Assembly: GCF_900142665.1 (NCBI RefSeq)
Contig: NZ_FRBR01000001.1
Coordinates: 496,001 to 560,000, forward strand
Length of the DNA: 64,000 bases
Direction: 5' to 3'
DNA from: Roseovarius pacificus
GTDB taxonomy: Bacteria; Pseudomonadota; Alphaproteobacteria; Rhodobacterales; Rhodobacteraceae
Every line of letters starts with the position of its first letter. Position 1 is the first letter of the stretch. The notes under the pieces are model-generated. The model had not been told where the DNA came from, did not search any database, and was given only the letters and a program-made list of their open reading frames with translations. The position numbers and the translations under genes are program-made. Of this stretch, positions 25,396-34,880 are shown piece after piece.

Positions 25396-26700
25396 ATGGC
25401 GATCAGGGTACACACCCTGCTTGAGAGATATTTCCCCGAACGCCGGGTTTTCCTGAAATCCGATACCGACACCCGCTTCATCCGGCTCCGGCCTCTTCCG
25501 CAACTTCTGGCCTCCCTCGGCGCATCCGCCATCGTCGCCTGGGCGATCATCGCCACCGCCGTCCTGATGATGGACAGCATCGGGTCTGGCAATTTCCGCG
25601 AACAGGCCAAGCGCGATCAGCGCACCTATGAAAACCGCCTGAACGCGCTGGCCTCCGAACGCGACATGCGCGCCTCCGAGGCGCTGGCCGCACAGGATCG
25701 CTTCAACTCGGCGCTGGAACAGATTTCGGTCATGCAGTCCGAGCTTCTGGCCTCCGAAACCCGCCGCCGCGAACTGGAAACCGGGATCGACGTGATCCAG
25801 AAAACCCTGCGCCGGACGATGAAGGAACGTGAAACCGCCCGGCAGGAAGCCGAACAACTGGCCCTCGTACTCGAAGATCAGGGCGCAACCCCCGGCGATC
25901 AGGACGAAACCGCCGCCGACGGCACGCTCGATTTCCTCGCCGCCGCCCTGGCCGACACCGCCACCGAGCGCGACATGGTCACCGAAAACGCGCAGACCGC
26001 CCTGCTGCAAGCCGATGAAATGGCCGCGCAGATCAGGTTCCTCGAAGACCGCAACGATCAGATCTTCCGCCAGCTCGAAGAGGCGATGACCATCTCGGTC
26101 GAACCGCTGGACAAGATGTTCCGCGCCGCGGGCCTCAACACCGACAGCCTGCTCGACACCGTGCGCCGGGGCTATTCCGGCCAGGGCGGGCCGCTCGTGC
26201 CGCTCAGTTTCTCGACACGCGGCGAAGACCCCTCGCCCGACGCCATGCGCGCCAACCGCATCCTCAACCAGATGGACCGGCTGAACCTCTATCGCATCGC
26301 CGCGCAAAAGGCGCCCTTCTCGATTCCGCTCAAGGATTCGTTCCGCTACACCTCGGGCTACGGCATGCGGTGGGGCCGGATGCACAACGGCACCGATTTC
26401 GCCGCCCCGCACGGCACCCCGATCTATGCCACCGCCGACGGCGTCGTGACGCATGCGGGCTGGCTTTCGGGTTATGGCCGGCTGGTGAAAATCCAGCATG
26501 AATTCGGTATTGAAACGCGCTATGCTCACAATTCACAGATCTTCGTGAAAAAAGGGCAAAGAGTTTCCCGCGGGCAGAAGATTTCTGCTATGGGCAATAC
26601 TGGACGTTCCACGGGCACGCATCTACACTATGAGGTCCGTGTCGGCGGCAAGCCCGTCAACCCCATGATCTATATCAAGGCTGCTAAAGATGTTTTCTAA
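25396..26700 (+). CDS. M23 peptidoglycan endopeptidase with membrane anchor
   Basis: The 434-residue protein has a membrane helix (about 35-58), a long charged coiled coil (about 70-225) and a C-terminal M23/LytM domain. The zinc motifs HNGTDFAAPHGTPI and THLHYEVR are intact, so it should be an active cell-wall endopeptidase rather than an EnvC-like activator. ATG 25396 was chosen; a TTG four codons earlier is possible. Its end overlaps the bactofilin start by 11 bases. The 206-base gap upstream shows only a weak hairpin (GGCGGTTTTTCGCC). Confidence 0.92.
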   Translation: MAIRVHTLLERYFPERRVFLKSDTDTRFIRLRPLPQLLASLGASAIVAWAIIATAVLMMDSIGSGNFREQAKRDQRTYENRLNALASERDMRASEALAAQDRFNSALEQISVMQSELLASETRRRELETGIDVIQKTLRRTMKERETARQEAEQLALVLEDQGATPGDQDETAADGTLDFLAAALADTATERDMVTENAQTALLQADEMAAQIRFLEDRNDQIFRQLEEAMTISVEPLDKMFRAAGLNTDSLLDTVRRGYSGQGGPLVPLSFSTRGEDPSPDAMRANRILNQMDRLNLYRIAAQKAPFSIPLKDSFRYTSGYGMRWGRMHNGTDFAAPHGTPIYATADGVVTHAGWLSGYGRLVKIQHEFGIETRYAHNSQIFVKKGQRVSRGQKISAMGNTGRSTGTHLHYEVRVGGKPVNPMIYIKAAKDVF

Positions 26701-27229
26701 GAGCAAAATCAACGAACCCGGCCCCAAGGCTGACGACAGCGCCCGCAAAGCACCCGGCGCCGAAGCCGCGCAGGCCGCACGCCCCGAAAGCGCCGGCACC
26801 GAATTCAAGGCATCGGCTCCCAAGGCCAAGCCCCCCGCATCGGTCCTCTCCTCGGACCTGCATGTGACCGGCAACCTCAAGACCACCGGCGACATCCAGG
26901 TCGAAGGCACGGTCGAGGGCGATATCCGCGCACACCTGCTGACGGTCGGCGAAACCGCCACCGTCAAAGGCGAAGTGATCGCCGATGACGTGGTGATCAA
27001 CGGCCGCATCGTCGGCCGTGTGCGTGGCCTCAAGGTCCGCCTGACCTCGACCGCCCGCGTCGAAGGCGACATCATCCACAAGACCATCGCCATCGAGTCC
27101 GGCGCCCATTTCGAAGGCTCGGTACAGCGTCAGGACGATCCGCTCAACGCCAACAAGCCCGGCCAGAAGCCCGCCCAGGGTCAGGCGCAGGCGCAACCGA
27201 GGCCCGCAGGCGAAGCCGCCAAAGGCTGA
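26690..27229 (+). CDS. Bactofilin
   Basis: The 179-residue protein has the bactofilin core, a right-handed beta-helix of repeated Val/Gly strands (about residues 55-150, SDLHVTGNLKTTGDIQVEG onwards), with disordered Ala/Pro/Lys- and Gln-rich ends. Bactofilins polymerise into membrane-associated filaments that localise cell-wall enzymes. The gene overlaps the M23 peptidase gene by 11 bases, a known functional pairing in which the bactofilin directs the peptidase for cell shape. A strong terminator follows. Confidence 0.94.
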   Translation: MFSKSKINEPGPKADDSARKAPGAEAAQAARPESAGTEFKASAPKAKPPASVLSSDLHVTGNLKTTGDIQVEGTVEGDIRAHLLTVGETATVKGEVIADDVVINGRIVGRVRGLKVRLTSTARVEGDIIHKTIAIESGAHFEGSVQRQDDPLNANKPGQKPAQGQAQAQPRPAGEAAKG

Positions 27230-27251
27230 CGCCCGCCGCGATACGCGCATC

Positions 27252-27284
27252 AAAGGCGCCCTGCCCCGGCAGCGGCGCCTTTTT
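27252..27284 (+). terminator. Terminator after bactofilin
   Basis: A perfect 9-bp stem AAAGGCGCC/GGCGCCTTT (27252-27260 and 27274-27282) with a 13-base loop is followed by more T. It closes the M23-bactofilin operon. Confidence 0.9.
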
Positions 27285-27336
27285 CATGTCCACTTGCCCC
27301 TTGCGCCGCCCCGCCGCAACCCGCATTCTGCCGCCC

Positions 27337-28302
27337 ATGAGCCAGCCCACCTGGGGCCTTGTCGCCACGATCAAGGCCGAGACCACCGATATCCTGAACT
27401 TCGCCGCGCACCATCTCGATCTGGGCGCGCACCGCCTGCATATCTATCTGGATGCCGACAATCCCAGGGCCTTCGCCGCGCTCAAGGCGCATCCCAAATG
27501 CCGCGTCACCCTGTGCGACGACGGCTACTGGAAACGCCGGGGCAAACGCCCCGAGGCGCATCAGCCCCGGCAATCTATGAACGCCACCCATTGCCTCAAC
27601 AAACGCCCGCAGGTCGATTGGCTGGCCCATATCGACGTGGACGAGTTCCTCTGGCCCGCGCCCGCCACGCCCCTGCCCGATCAGCTCGCCGCCCTGCCTC
27701 CCGGCACCCGCAGCGCCCGCATCCGCCCGGTCGAGGCCATGGCCCCCGATCCCGCCGATCCCCCCGCGCCGGGGCATGCATGGTTCAAGGGCTGCTCCCG
27801 CTATCAGGGCGAACGCCGCGACCAGACGGCACAGATCTACCCCACCTACGGCCCGCACCTGCATGGCGGATTTCTCAGCCATGTGGCGGGCAAGGTGTTC
27901 ATCCGCACCGGCCAGCCCGACGCCGCCCTGCGAATCCACAACGCCTTTTTCGACGGCGCCAGGGATTCGGACCCAGCCACCCTGACCGATACGCTCCTGT
28001 GTCATCTGCACGCGCCCGACTGGAACCGCTGGCGCGCCGCCTACCGGTTCCGGCTGGAACAGGGATCGTATCGCGACGGGCTGAAACCGCCGTCCTCGCC
28101 CACCGGCGATGGGCTCAGCATGAACGCCCTCTTCACCCTGCTCGAATCCGATAACGGCGAAGCGGCGCTCGAATCCTTCTTCACCGAGGTCTGCACCGCC
28201 ACGCCGGACCTGCGCGACCGGCTGGCCCGGTTCGGTCATCTGCACGACATCGCGCTCGATCTCGATGCCAAACGCGCCCGTCATTTCCCGAAATACGTCT
28301 GA
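27337..28302 (+). CDS. Glycosyltransferase family 2-like protein
   Basis: The 321-residue protein starts with VATIKAETTDILNFAAHHLDLG and carries HIDVDEFLWP (about 94-103), the DxD-containing motif of the Glyco_tranf_2_4 type. HNAFFDGARDSD and the C-terminal region are typical of Roseobacter relatives acting in surface polysaccharide synthesis. Donor and acceptor are unknown, and no other polysaccharide genes are adjacent. The ATG at 27337 has only a weak ribosome site; family homology begins there. It is followed by a small hairpin (TGTTGC/GCAACA, 28305-28323). Confidence 0.8.
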   Translation: MSQPTWGLVATIKAETTDILNFAAHHLDLGAHRLHIYLDADNPRAFAALKAHPKCRVTLCDDGYWKRRGKRPEAHQPRQSMNATHCLNKRPQVDWLAHIDVDEFLWPAPATPLPDQLAALPPGTRSARIRPVEAMAPDPADPPAPGHAWFKGCSRYQGERRDQTAQIYPTYGPHLHGGFLSHVAGKVFIRTGQPDAALRIHNAFFDGARDSDPATLTDTLLCHLHAPDWNRWRAAYRFRLEQGSYRDGLKPPSSPTGDGLSMNALFTLLESDNGEAALESFFTEVCTATPDLRDRLARFGHLHDIALDLDAKRARHFPKYV

Positions 28303-28498
28303 ACTGTTGCCTTTTTCGCAACAATACCTACATCCTGCGCAGGATCGTATCCTTGATCCGAGGTCGCATTGACCCACCCCCCCGCTTTCCGGTAAACGCA
28401 GAGTCAAGGGTCACAGATGTGACAAACCACAGGGCCACACGGGCCCGACCCTGAACAGACGTGCGGGCCAGGAAAGTGTCCGCAAACTACGGACACAC

Positions 28499-29956
28499 AT
28501 GACAAAATTTTCCGATCTGAACCTGAACCCCAAGGTCCTCAAAGCCATTGAAGAAGCCGGTTACGAAGAACCGACACCCATTCAGGCCGGCGCGATTCCC
28601 CCGGCCCTCGAAGGGCGCGACGTTCTGGGCATCGCCCAGACCGGCACCGGCAAGACCGCCAGTTTCACCCTGCCCATGCTGTCGCTTCTGGCCCGTGGCC
28701 GCGCCCGCGCCCGGATGCCGCGCAGCCTCGTGCTCTGCCCCACGCGGGAACTGGCCGCACAGGTGGCCGAGAATTTCGATACCTATTCCAAACACCTGAA
28801 ACTGACCAAGGCGCTGTTGATCGGCGGGGTCAGCTTCAAGGAACAGGACAAGCTGATCGACAAGGGCGTCGATGTGCTGATCGCCACACCGGGCCGCCTG
28901 CTGGATCATTTCGAACGCGGCAAGCTCTTGCTGACCGGCGTGCAGATCATGGTGGTGGACGAAGCCGACCGCATGCTCGACATGGGCTTCATCCCCGACA
29001 TCGAACGCATCTTCAGCCTCACGCCCTTCACCCGGCAGACTTTCTTCTTCTCGGCCACCATGGCGCCCGAGATCGAACGCATCACCAACACCTTCCTGCA
29101 AGCGCCCGAACGCATCGAAGTGGCCCGTCAGGCCACCGCCAGCGAAACCATCGAACAGGGCGTGGTGATGTTCAAACCCTCGCGCCGGGATCGCGCCGAC
29201 AGCGAAAAGCGCAAGGTGCTGCGCGCCCTGATCGACGCCGAGGGCGACAAATGCACCAACGCCATCGTCTTCTGCAACCGCAAGGTCGATGTCGATATCT
29301 GCGCCAAGTCGCTCAGGAAATACGGCTATGACGCCGCCCCGATCCACGGTGATCTCGACCAGTCGCAGCGCACCAGAACGCTCGATTCCTTCCGCAACGG
29401 CGAGTTGAAGATTCTCGTCGCCTCGGACGTGGCCGCACGCGGGCTCGATGTGCCCTCGGTCAGCCATGTGTTCAACTACGACGTTCCCGGCCATGCCGAG
29501 GATTACGTTCACCGTATCGGCCGCACCGGCCGCGCCGGACGTGACGGCAAGGCGATGATGATCTGTGCGCCCCGTGACGAAAAGAACCTCGAAGACATCG
29601 AGCGCCTGATCCAGAAAGAGGTGCCGCGCCTCGACAATCCGGTCAAAGGGGCCGCGCCCCAACCCGACACCACGGACGAGGCCAGGGGCGACGACAAACC
29701 GCCGCGCAAAACGCGCAGCCGCCGGAAACCCAAAACCGACGAGGCCGCGGCCCAGACGGTCGAAGCGACAGACAACAACGCCCCGGCGGCCCCCGACACC
29801 AAACCCGCAGAGGACAATTCGTCCTCCAAACCGCGCCCGCGCCGGAGCAGCGGCGGTCGCGGCAGGTCGGACGCTGGCGGCAAGCCGGTCGTCGGGATGG
29901 GCGATCACATGCCCAGCTTCATCGCCCTCAGTTTCGACGAACGCCGCACCGGCTGA
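28499..29956 (+). CDS. DEAD-box RNA helicase (RhlE-like)
   Basis: The 485-residue protein has the full motif set: Q motif PTPIQ, AQTGTGKT, PTRELA, TPGR, DEAD, SAT, ARGLD and HRIGRTGR, covering about residues 1-375. The rest (about 380-470) is a Lys/Arg/Pro-rich disordered tail likely to contact RNA. RhlE-type helicases remodel structured RNA in ribosome assembly and cold response. The 196-base region upstream is its promoter region. A strong terminator follows. Confidence 0.94.
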   Translation: MTKFSDLNLNPKVLKAIEEAGYEEPTPIQAGAIPPALEGRDVLGIAQTGTGKTASFTLPMLSLLARGRARARMPRSLVLCPTRELAAQVAENFDTYSKHLKLTKALLIGGVSFKEQDKLIDKGVDVLIATPGRLLDHFERGKLLLTGVQIMVVDEADRMLDMGFIPDIERIFSLTPFTRQTFFFSATMAPEIERITNTFLQAPERIEVARQATASETIEQGVVMFKPSRRDRADSEKRKVLRALIDAEGDKCTNAIVFCNRKVDVDICAKSLRKYGYDAAPIHGDLDQSQRTRTLDSFRNGELKILVASDVAARGLDVPSVSHVFNYDVPGHAEDYVHRIGRTGRAGRDGKAMMICAPRDEKNLEDIERLIQKEVPRLDNPVKGAAPQPDTTDEARGDDKPPRKTRSRRKPKTDEAAAQTVEATDNNAPAAPDTKPAEDNSSSKPRPRRSSGGRGRSDAGGKPVVGMGDHMPSFIALSFDERRTG

Positions 29957-29995
29957 GCCTGCGCACCGCACCTCACCCCAAGCGCATCACGATTA

Positions 29996-30027
29996 AAAAA
30001 ACCAGCCGCAAAAACGGCTGGTTTTTT
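29996..30027. terminator. Strong, probably bidirectional terminator
   Basis: AACCAGCCG/CGGCTGGTT is flanked by A-tracts on the left and T-tracts on the right (29996-30027), giving U-tracts on both strands. It ends the helicase gene and could back up termination of the rnJ operon. Confidence 0.92.
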
Positions 30028-30069
30028 GTTTTGCGTCCATGATGGATGCACGTTTCGCGATGAGGGCCG

Positions 30070-30116
30070 AGTTTCGTACAAAACCCGCGTACACTTCGTA
30101 CGTTTTGTACGAAACT
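30070..30116. repeat. Long perfect inverted repeat at the 3' end of rnJ
   Basis: AGTTTCGTACAAAAC (30070-30084) and GTTTTGTACGAAACT (30102-30116) are a perfect 15-bp inverted repeat with a 17-base spacer that itself holds GCGTAC and TTCGTAC. The right arm overlaps the rnJ stop codon. No T-tract follows, so it is not a classical terminator. Confidence 0.85.
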
Positions 30117-31785
30117 ACGCGCTCAACCGGCTGATGATCACCGTCACCTCGGGGCGCTTGCCAATCTCGGTCTGCGCCGACTGCCGCGTGATCTTGCGCA
30201 GCCCCTCTTCCAGCTTCTCATCGTCGGTCATGGTCTTGCGCCCGGCCCGGCCCATGAACTGGCTCAGGTCTTCCTCCAGCACATCCACCAGCGGCGCGCG
30301 GCTGCGCCCTTCTTCCGGTAAGCCTTTGATTTCACACCAGGGTTCGCCAAGCGGCTCGTCATCCTCGTCAAGAATGACATTGACCATCACATGCCCGTTC
30401 AGCGCCATGCGAATGCGGTCGCGCACGATCCCGTCCAGCGCCCCGATCTTGATACTGCCATCCAGATAGACGCGCCCGGTCTCGACATAATCGCAGATCT
30501 CGGCCCGCTTGCCCGTCAGGTCCACCATCGTCCCGTTCACCGCCAATATCCCCTGACGCCGTTTTTCCTTGGCCAGTTTGACATGCTCACGCAAGTGACG
30601 GTGTTCGCCATGCATCGGAACCACAACATCTGGTTGCAACAGATCCTGCAACGCCTCCAAATCGGGGCGGTTGGCATGGCCGGACACGTGGTACTTCCCA
30701 TCGGAATCGTCCACCACATCGACGCCCATCTCACTGAATTGATTGATAATTCTGATGACGCCACGTTCGTTTCCAGGGATCGTTTTCGAGGAAAACAGGA
30801 ACGTATCCCCCTCTTTCAACGTGATCCCCTGATACTTGCCCTGCGCCAGTTGCGCACTCGCCGCGCGCCGCTCACCCTGACTGCCAGTGACGATCAGCAT
30901 CACGTTCTCGCGCGGAATTTCCTTTACTTCCTCGGGGCTTATGGTCTTCGGAAAACTGGTCAGAACGCCGGTTTCGACGGCGGCCTCGATCATCCGCCGC
31001 ATCGCCCGCCCCAGCAGACAGACCGAACGCCCGGCCCTGTCCGCCGCCTCGGCCAGCGTCCTGACCCGCGCCACGTTGCTGGCAAAGGTCGTCGCCACCA
31101 CCATCCCCTTCGCGCCTGCAACCAACGCCTCGATATCCGGCCCAAGGGTACTTTCAGAACGCCCTTCATGTGCATTGAAAACATTGGTAGAATCGCACAT
31201 CAGCGCCTTGACGCCCGACTCGGCCAGACTGCCCCACAGCTCGGGATCGAACGCCTCTCCGACCACCGGGTTCGCGTCGATCTTGAAATCCCCCGAATGC
31301 ACCACACGGCCCGCAGGCGTGTCGATCACCAACCCGGAACTCTCTGGAATCGAATGGGAAATCGGTATGAACCCCACGCTGAACGGCCCCGCCTGCGTCA
31401 CCTCGGGCCAGGCCGAAACCGTGCGCACGGATTTTTCGGAATAGCCGAACTCCTCCATCTTGCGCCTTGCTATATTGGCCGTAAACGCCCGCGCATAAAC
31501 CGGCGCACCGAGATCTTCGTAAAACTGCGCCACCGCGCCGACATGATCTTCATGGGCATGGGTGATGAACACCGCCTCCAACTGGTCGCGCCGCTCGGCC
31601 AGCCATGTCATGTCGGGAAAAATAAGGTCGACACCGGGGCTTGTGTCCATATCGGAAAAGGCCACCCCCAGATCGACAAGGATCAACCGTTCCTGCCCCG
31701 GTTTGCCATATCCGTAGACATAGGCATTCATGCCGATTTCGCCCGCCCCACCGAGGGGCAGGTAGATCAGTCTGTCACTGCTCAT
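30115..31785 (-). CDS. rnJ: Ribonuclease J
   Basis: The 556-residue protein is a metallo-beta-lactamase/beta-CASP RNase with 5' exonuclease and endonuclease activity in RNA processing. GGAGEIGMNAYVYGYG opens it. The zinc motif HAHEDH is at 76-81, the GDFKID and HVSGHANRPDLEALQ blocks are present, and the C-terminal domain is complete. It overlaps coaX by 4 bases and lies at the end of the nuo-birA-coaX-rnJ string. Confidence 0.95.
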   Translation of the reverse strand: MSSDRLIYLPLGGAGEIGMNAYVYGYGKPGQERLILVDLGVAFSDMDTSPGVDLIFPDMTWLAERRDQLEAVFITHAHEDHVGAVAQFYEDLGAPVYARAFTANIARRKMEEFGYSEKSVRTVSAWPEVTQAGPFSVGFIPISHSIPESSGLVIDTPAGRVVHSGDFKIDANPVVGEAFDPELWGSLAESGVKALMCDSTNVFNAHEGRSESTLGPDIEALVAGAKGMVVATTFASNVARVRTLAEAADRAGRSVCLLGRAMRRMIEAAVETGVLTSFPKTISPEEVKEIPRENVMLIVTGSQGERRAASAQLAQGKYQGITLKEGDTFLFSSKTIPGNERGVIRIINQFSEMGVDVVDDSDGKYHVSGHANRPDLEALQDLLQPDVVVPMHGEHRHLREHVKLAKEKRRQGILAVNGTMVDLTGKRAEICDYVETGRVYLDGSIKIGALDGIVRDRIRMALNGHVMVNVILDEDDEPLGEPWCEIKGLPEEGRSRAPLVDVLEEDLSQFMGRAGRKTMTDDEKLEEGLRKITRQSAQTEIGKRPEVTVIISRLSA

Positions 31786-32561
31786 ATAGTCTCTGCTTTC
31801 TTGTTATAGTCGTGAATCACGGTCAGGCCGTGCATCGTCAGGTCGTCTTCGATGAAATCGAACAGCATCTCGCCCTGCGCAAACAGCGGTGCCAGCCCAC
31901 CGGTGCCGATGATGCGCATCGGCTTCTCATATTCGGCGCGGATACGGTCGCAAATTCCGTTCACAAGGCCCACATAGCCCCAGAACACACCTGATTGCAT
32001 GCAATCGACGGTGTTGGTGCCGATCACCTTTTGCGGTTTGGTCACATCCACATGCGGCAGCGCCGCCGCCGCCATGTGCAAGGCTTCAAGGCTCAGGTTC
32101 ACTCCCGGCGCAATCACCCCGCCCACATAGGCCCCGTCATGCGCCACGACGTCAAAGGTCGTTGCGGTGCCGAAATCCACAACGATCAGATCCCCGCCAT
32201 GCCGGTCGAACGCCCCGGCCGAGTTCACCAAACGGTCAGGCCCCACCTGCGTGCCCGGATCGACGCGCGGCGCATGCGGCAACCGGCATTCCGGTTTGCC
32301 CACCACCACCGGACGGCACCCAAAGAACCGGTCGGCGAAAACCCTGAGGTTGAACACCACCCTTGGCACAGTGGACGAAATGATCACATCCGTGATGTCC
32401 GCGTCGATCCCGTAATGTTTCACCAATGTGGAATACCATGTGAAATAGGCATCCGCAGTGCGTGCATGATGGGTCGAGGTGCGCAAGGTGCACAGAAATT
32501 TCTCTCCGTCCCAGATCGAAAAAACAGTGTTCGTGTTGCCGCAATCGATGGCCAGAAGCAT
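31782..32561 (-). CDS. coaX: Type III pantothenate kinase
   Basis: The 259-residue enzyme phosphorylates pantothenate, the first step of CoA synthesis. LLAIDCGNTNTVFSIWDG is the phosphate-1 motif, VGPDRLVNSAGAF binds pantothenate, IVVDFGTATTFDVV is the catalytic region, and GGVIAPGVNLSLEAL follows. The ATG at 32561 gives the usual length; 14 upstream in-frame residues lack homology. It lies 10 bases after birA and overlaps rnJ by 4. With coaD at 1796 the window holds two CoA-pathway genes. Confidence 0.95.
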   Translation of the reverse strand: MLLAIDCGNTNTVFSIWDGEKFLCTLRTSTHHARTADAYFTWYSTLVKHYGIDADITDVIISSTVPRVVFNLRVFADRFFGCRPVVVGKPECRLPHAPRVDPGTQVGPDRLVNSAGAFDRHGGDLIVVDFGTATTFDVVAHDGAYVGGVIAPGVNLSLEALHMAAAALPHVDVTKPQKVIGTNTVDCMQSGVFWGYVGLVNGICDRIRAEYEKPMRIIGTGGLAPLFAQGEMLFDFIEDDLTMHGLTVIHDYNKKAETI

Positions 32562-32571
32562 GGCGCGTCCC

Positions 32572-33339
32572 TCAGAAAAAGACCTCAGCCGCCGGGATGG
32601 CATGCCGGGATTTCGCTGTTGTTAGAACAAGATTACCGGCCTCGTCCACTGTCTCGAACGTACCGGTGAATTCGTCCCGCGCCGTGCGCGCGGTAATGAC
32701 CTCCCCCAGTTTTGCGGCGCGATCCAGCCAAGCGGTGCGAATGGGCGCAAAGCCGTAGGTGGTGAATTGCGCCTCGTAACGGGCATAGGCCGGGGCAAGC
32801 AGGTCGAGGAATTCCTCGGGGGTTACCTCTGCCCCGGTCTCGGACAGCAACGAGACAGGCCGCAACGCCTGCGGCTCGACCTGGTCCGGGGACGGGGCCT
32901 GCGCCAGGTTCACGCCGATCCCGATCGCGAAATACGACAGGCCCGCCGCGCTGCCCGCGCTTTCCAACAGGATACCGGCCAGCTTGCCACCGTTCAGCAA
33001 AACGTCATTCGGCCATTTCAGGGTAAACCCTTCGGCACGGCCCGTGGCGGCGACAAAAGCGTCATAGAGCGCCAGCGAGGCCACGAAAGACCGCAGCGCC
33101 ACCTGATCCGGGCTTTCGGTAGGGCGCATCACCAAAGTCGCGGCAAAGTTGCCTTGTGGGTTTGTCCATGCGCGCCCACGTCGCCCGCGCGCCGCGGTCT
33201 GGCGCAGGGCGAGTATCCACTCCGGGCCGGTCAGATTCGGGGCGATACGCGCGGCCTCGGCATTGGTGCTGTCCACTTCGGCCAGCACCCTGCGGCCCAC
33301 CCCATGCGGCCAGGCGGCCATATCATGCGCCATGTTCAT
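32572..33339 (-). CDS. birA: Biotin--[acetyl-CoA-carboxylase] ligase, short form
   Basis: The 255-residue protein lacks the N-terminal DNA-binding domain of repressor-type BirA. It has EVDSTNAEA, the biotinyl-AMP loop RGRRGRAWTNPQGN and KWPNDVLLNGGKLAGILLE. It attaches biotin to carboxylases, which would include MccA in this window. The ATG at 33339 has GGGAG 4 bases before; the next ATG two codons on is equally possible. It is the first gene after nuoN, separated by a terminator-like hairpin. Confidence 0.93.
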   Translation of the reverse strand: MNMAHDMAAWPHGVGRRVLAEVDSTNAEAARIAPNLTGPEWILALRQTAARGRRGRAWTNPQGNFAATLVMRPTESPDQVALRSFVASLALYDAFVAATGRAEGFTLKWPNDVLLNGGKLAGILLESAGSAAGLSYFAIGIGVNLAQAPSPDQVEPQALRPVSLLSETGAEVTPEEFLDLLAPAYARYEAQFTTYGFAPIRTAWLDRAAKLGEVITARTARDEFTGTFETVDEAGNLVLTTAKSRHAIPAAEVFF

Positions 33340-33385
33340 CGTTCTCCCGATGCTGGCGCCCCAAAGGGACGCCCACAAACAAAGC

Positions 33386-33404
33386 GACGCGCCCGAGGCG
33401 CGTC
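33386..33404 (-). terminator. Terminator-like hairpin after nuoN
   Basis: On the minus strand GACGCGCC-TCG-GGCGCGTC is an 8-bp perfect stem followed by GCTTTGTTTG. It probably ends or reduces transcription from nuo into birA. Confidence 0.65.
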
Positions 33405-33431
33405 ACCTGTTCAATCCACCCAGTGCAAGCG

Positions 33432-34865
33432 TCAGTTGACAAGGGTCGCTGCCGCAGCCTGAGCCATGCCTTCGACACCGAACATGTTGATGATCCCCAA
33501 CAGCATCAGCGCCGCCGACACCATCAGGAAACTCCATTGCACGGGCGACCGGGAGGTTTCCAGCGGCTCTCGTTCTTCGCCGAAATACATGTAGTAGACG
33601 ATGCGCAGGTAGTAGAAGGCACCGATCACCGAAGCAATCACGCCAGCCACCGCCAGCCAGGCCAACCCGCCCTCATAGGCGGCGCGCAGCACGTAGAGCT
33701 TGCCGAAGAAGCCCAGAAGCGGCGGCACACCAGCCAGGCTGAACAGCAGGATCAGCATGGCAAGGGCGCGGGCCGGATGGGCGCGCGAATACATGTTCAG
33801 GCTTGCGATCTCGGTGATCGGCTGGCCGTCACGCTCCATCGACAGGATAAAGGCGAAGGTGCCGATATTCATGGTCACATAGATCGCCATATAGATCAGC
33901 ATCGCCTGCACGCCAAAGGCATCGCCCGCCGCCAGCCCCATCAGTGCATAGCCCATATGCGCGATCGAGGAATAGGCCATCAGGCGTTTGATATCGGTCT
34001 GCCCGATTGCCGCCACGGCCCCCAGGAACATCGACAGAAGGCTGAGCAGTGCAAGCACCTGCTGCCAATCGCCTACGACGCCGCCAAAGGCATCGTGCAC
34101 CACACGGGCAAACAGTCCCATGGCCGCAACCTTGGGCGCGGTCGCAAAGAAGGCCGTGATCGGCGTGGGCGAGCCTTCGTAGACATCCGGCGTCCACATA
34201 TGGAAGGGAACCGCCGACACCTTGAAGGCCAGACCGGCGATCACGAAGACCAGCCCGAACAGCAAGCCAACCGGCGCCTGCCCTTCGGCCGCTTCGATGA
34301 TGCCCGAGAACAGCGTCGTTCCGGCATAGCCATAGGTCAGCGATGCACCGTAAAGCAGCAGCCCCGAACTGAGCGCGCCAAGCACAAAGTATTTCAGGCC
34401 CGCCTCGGTGGATTTGGCACTGTCGCGGCGCAGCGAGGCGACGACGTAAAGCGCCAAGGATTGCAGTTCCAGCCCCATGTAAAGCGCCATCAAGTCCCCG
34501 GCGCTGACCATCAGCATCATGCCGACGGCAGACAGCGCGATCAGGATCGGATACTCGAAGCGCAGGATTTTCCGGCGCATCATGTATTCCTGTCCCAGCA
34601 CCATGACCGCGGCAGCCGACAACAGGATCGTCACCTTGGCGAAGCGGGCAAAGCCGTCATCGTTGAACATGCCGCCGAATGCAGTGCGCGAGCCATCTCC
34701 CGTCACGCCGATCCAGATCGCCATGGCGCCCAGCAAACCGGCGGTCAGCCACAGTAGCATTCCTGCCATCCGGTCCTTGCCGGTATAGGCCGTGAACAAC
34801 AGCGCGGCGATCGCATAGACCGAGATCACGATCTCGGGCAGGATAATATTCAGATCAGCCTGCAT
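33432..34865 (-). CDS. nuoN: NADH-quinone oxidoreductase subunit N
   Basis: The 477-residue antiporter-like membrane subunit has about 13-14 helices and the family's conserved blocks, including [35 protein letters not shown] and [21 protein letters not shown]. It is one of three proton-pumping subunits (L, M, N) of complex I in the inner membrane. It lies 15 bases after nuoM and is the last nuo gene. Confidence 0.96.
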   Translation of the reverse strand: MQADLNIILPEIVISVYAIAALLFTAYTGKDRMAGMLLWLTAGLLGAMAIWIGVTGDGSRTAFGGMFNDDGFARFAKVTILLSAAAVMVLGQEYMMRRKILRFEYPILIALSAVGMMLMVSAGDLMALYMGLELQSLALYVVASLRRDSAKSTEAGLKYFVLGALSSGLLLYGASLTYGYAGTTLFSGIIEAAEGQAPVGLLFGLVFVIAGLAFKVSAVPFHMWTPDVYEGSPTPITAFFATAPKVAAMGLFARVVHDAFGGVVGDWQQVLALLSLLSMFLGAVAAIGQTDIKRLMAYSSIAHMGYALMGLAAGDAFGVQAMLIYMAIYVTMNIGTFAFILSMERDGQPITEIASLNMYSRAHPARALAMLILLFSLAGVPPLLGFFGKLYVLRAAYEGGLAWLAVAGVIASVIGAFYYLRIVYYMYFGEEREPLETSRSPVQWSFLMVSAALMLLGIINMFGVEGMAQAAAATLVN

Positions 34866-34880
34866 GTCTCAGGGCCTCCG

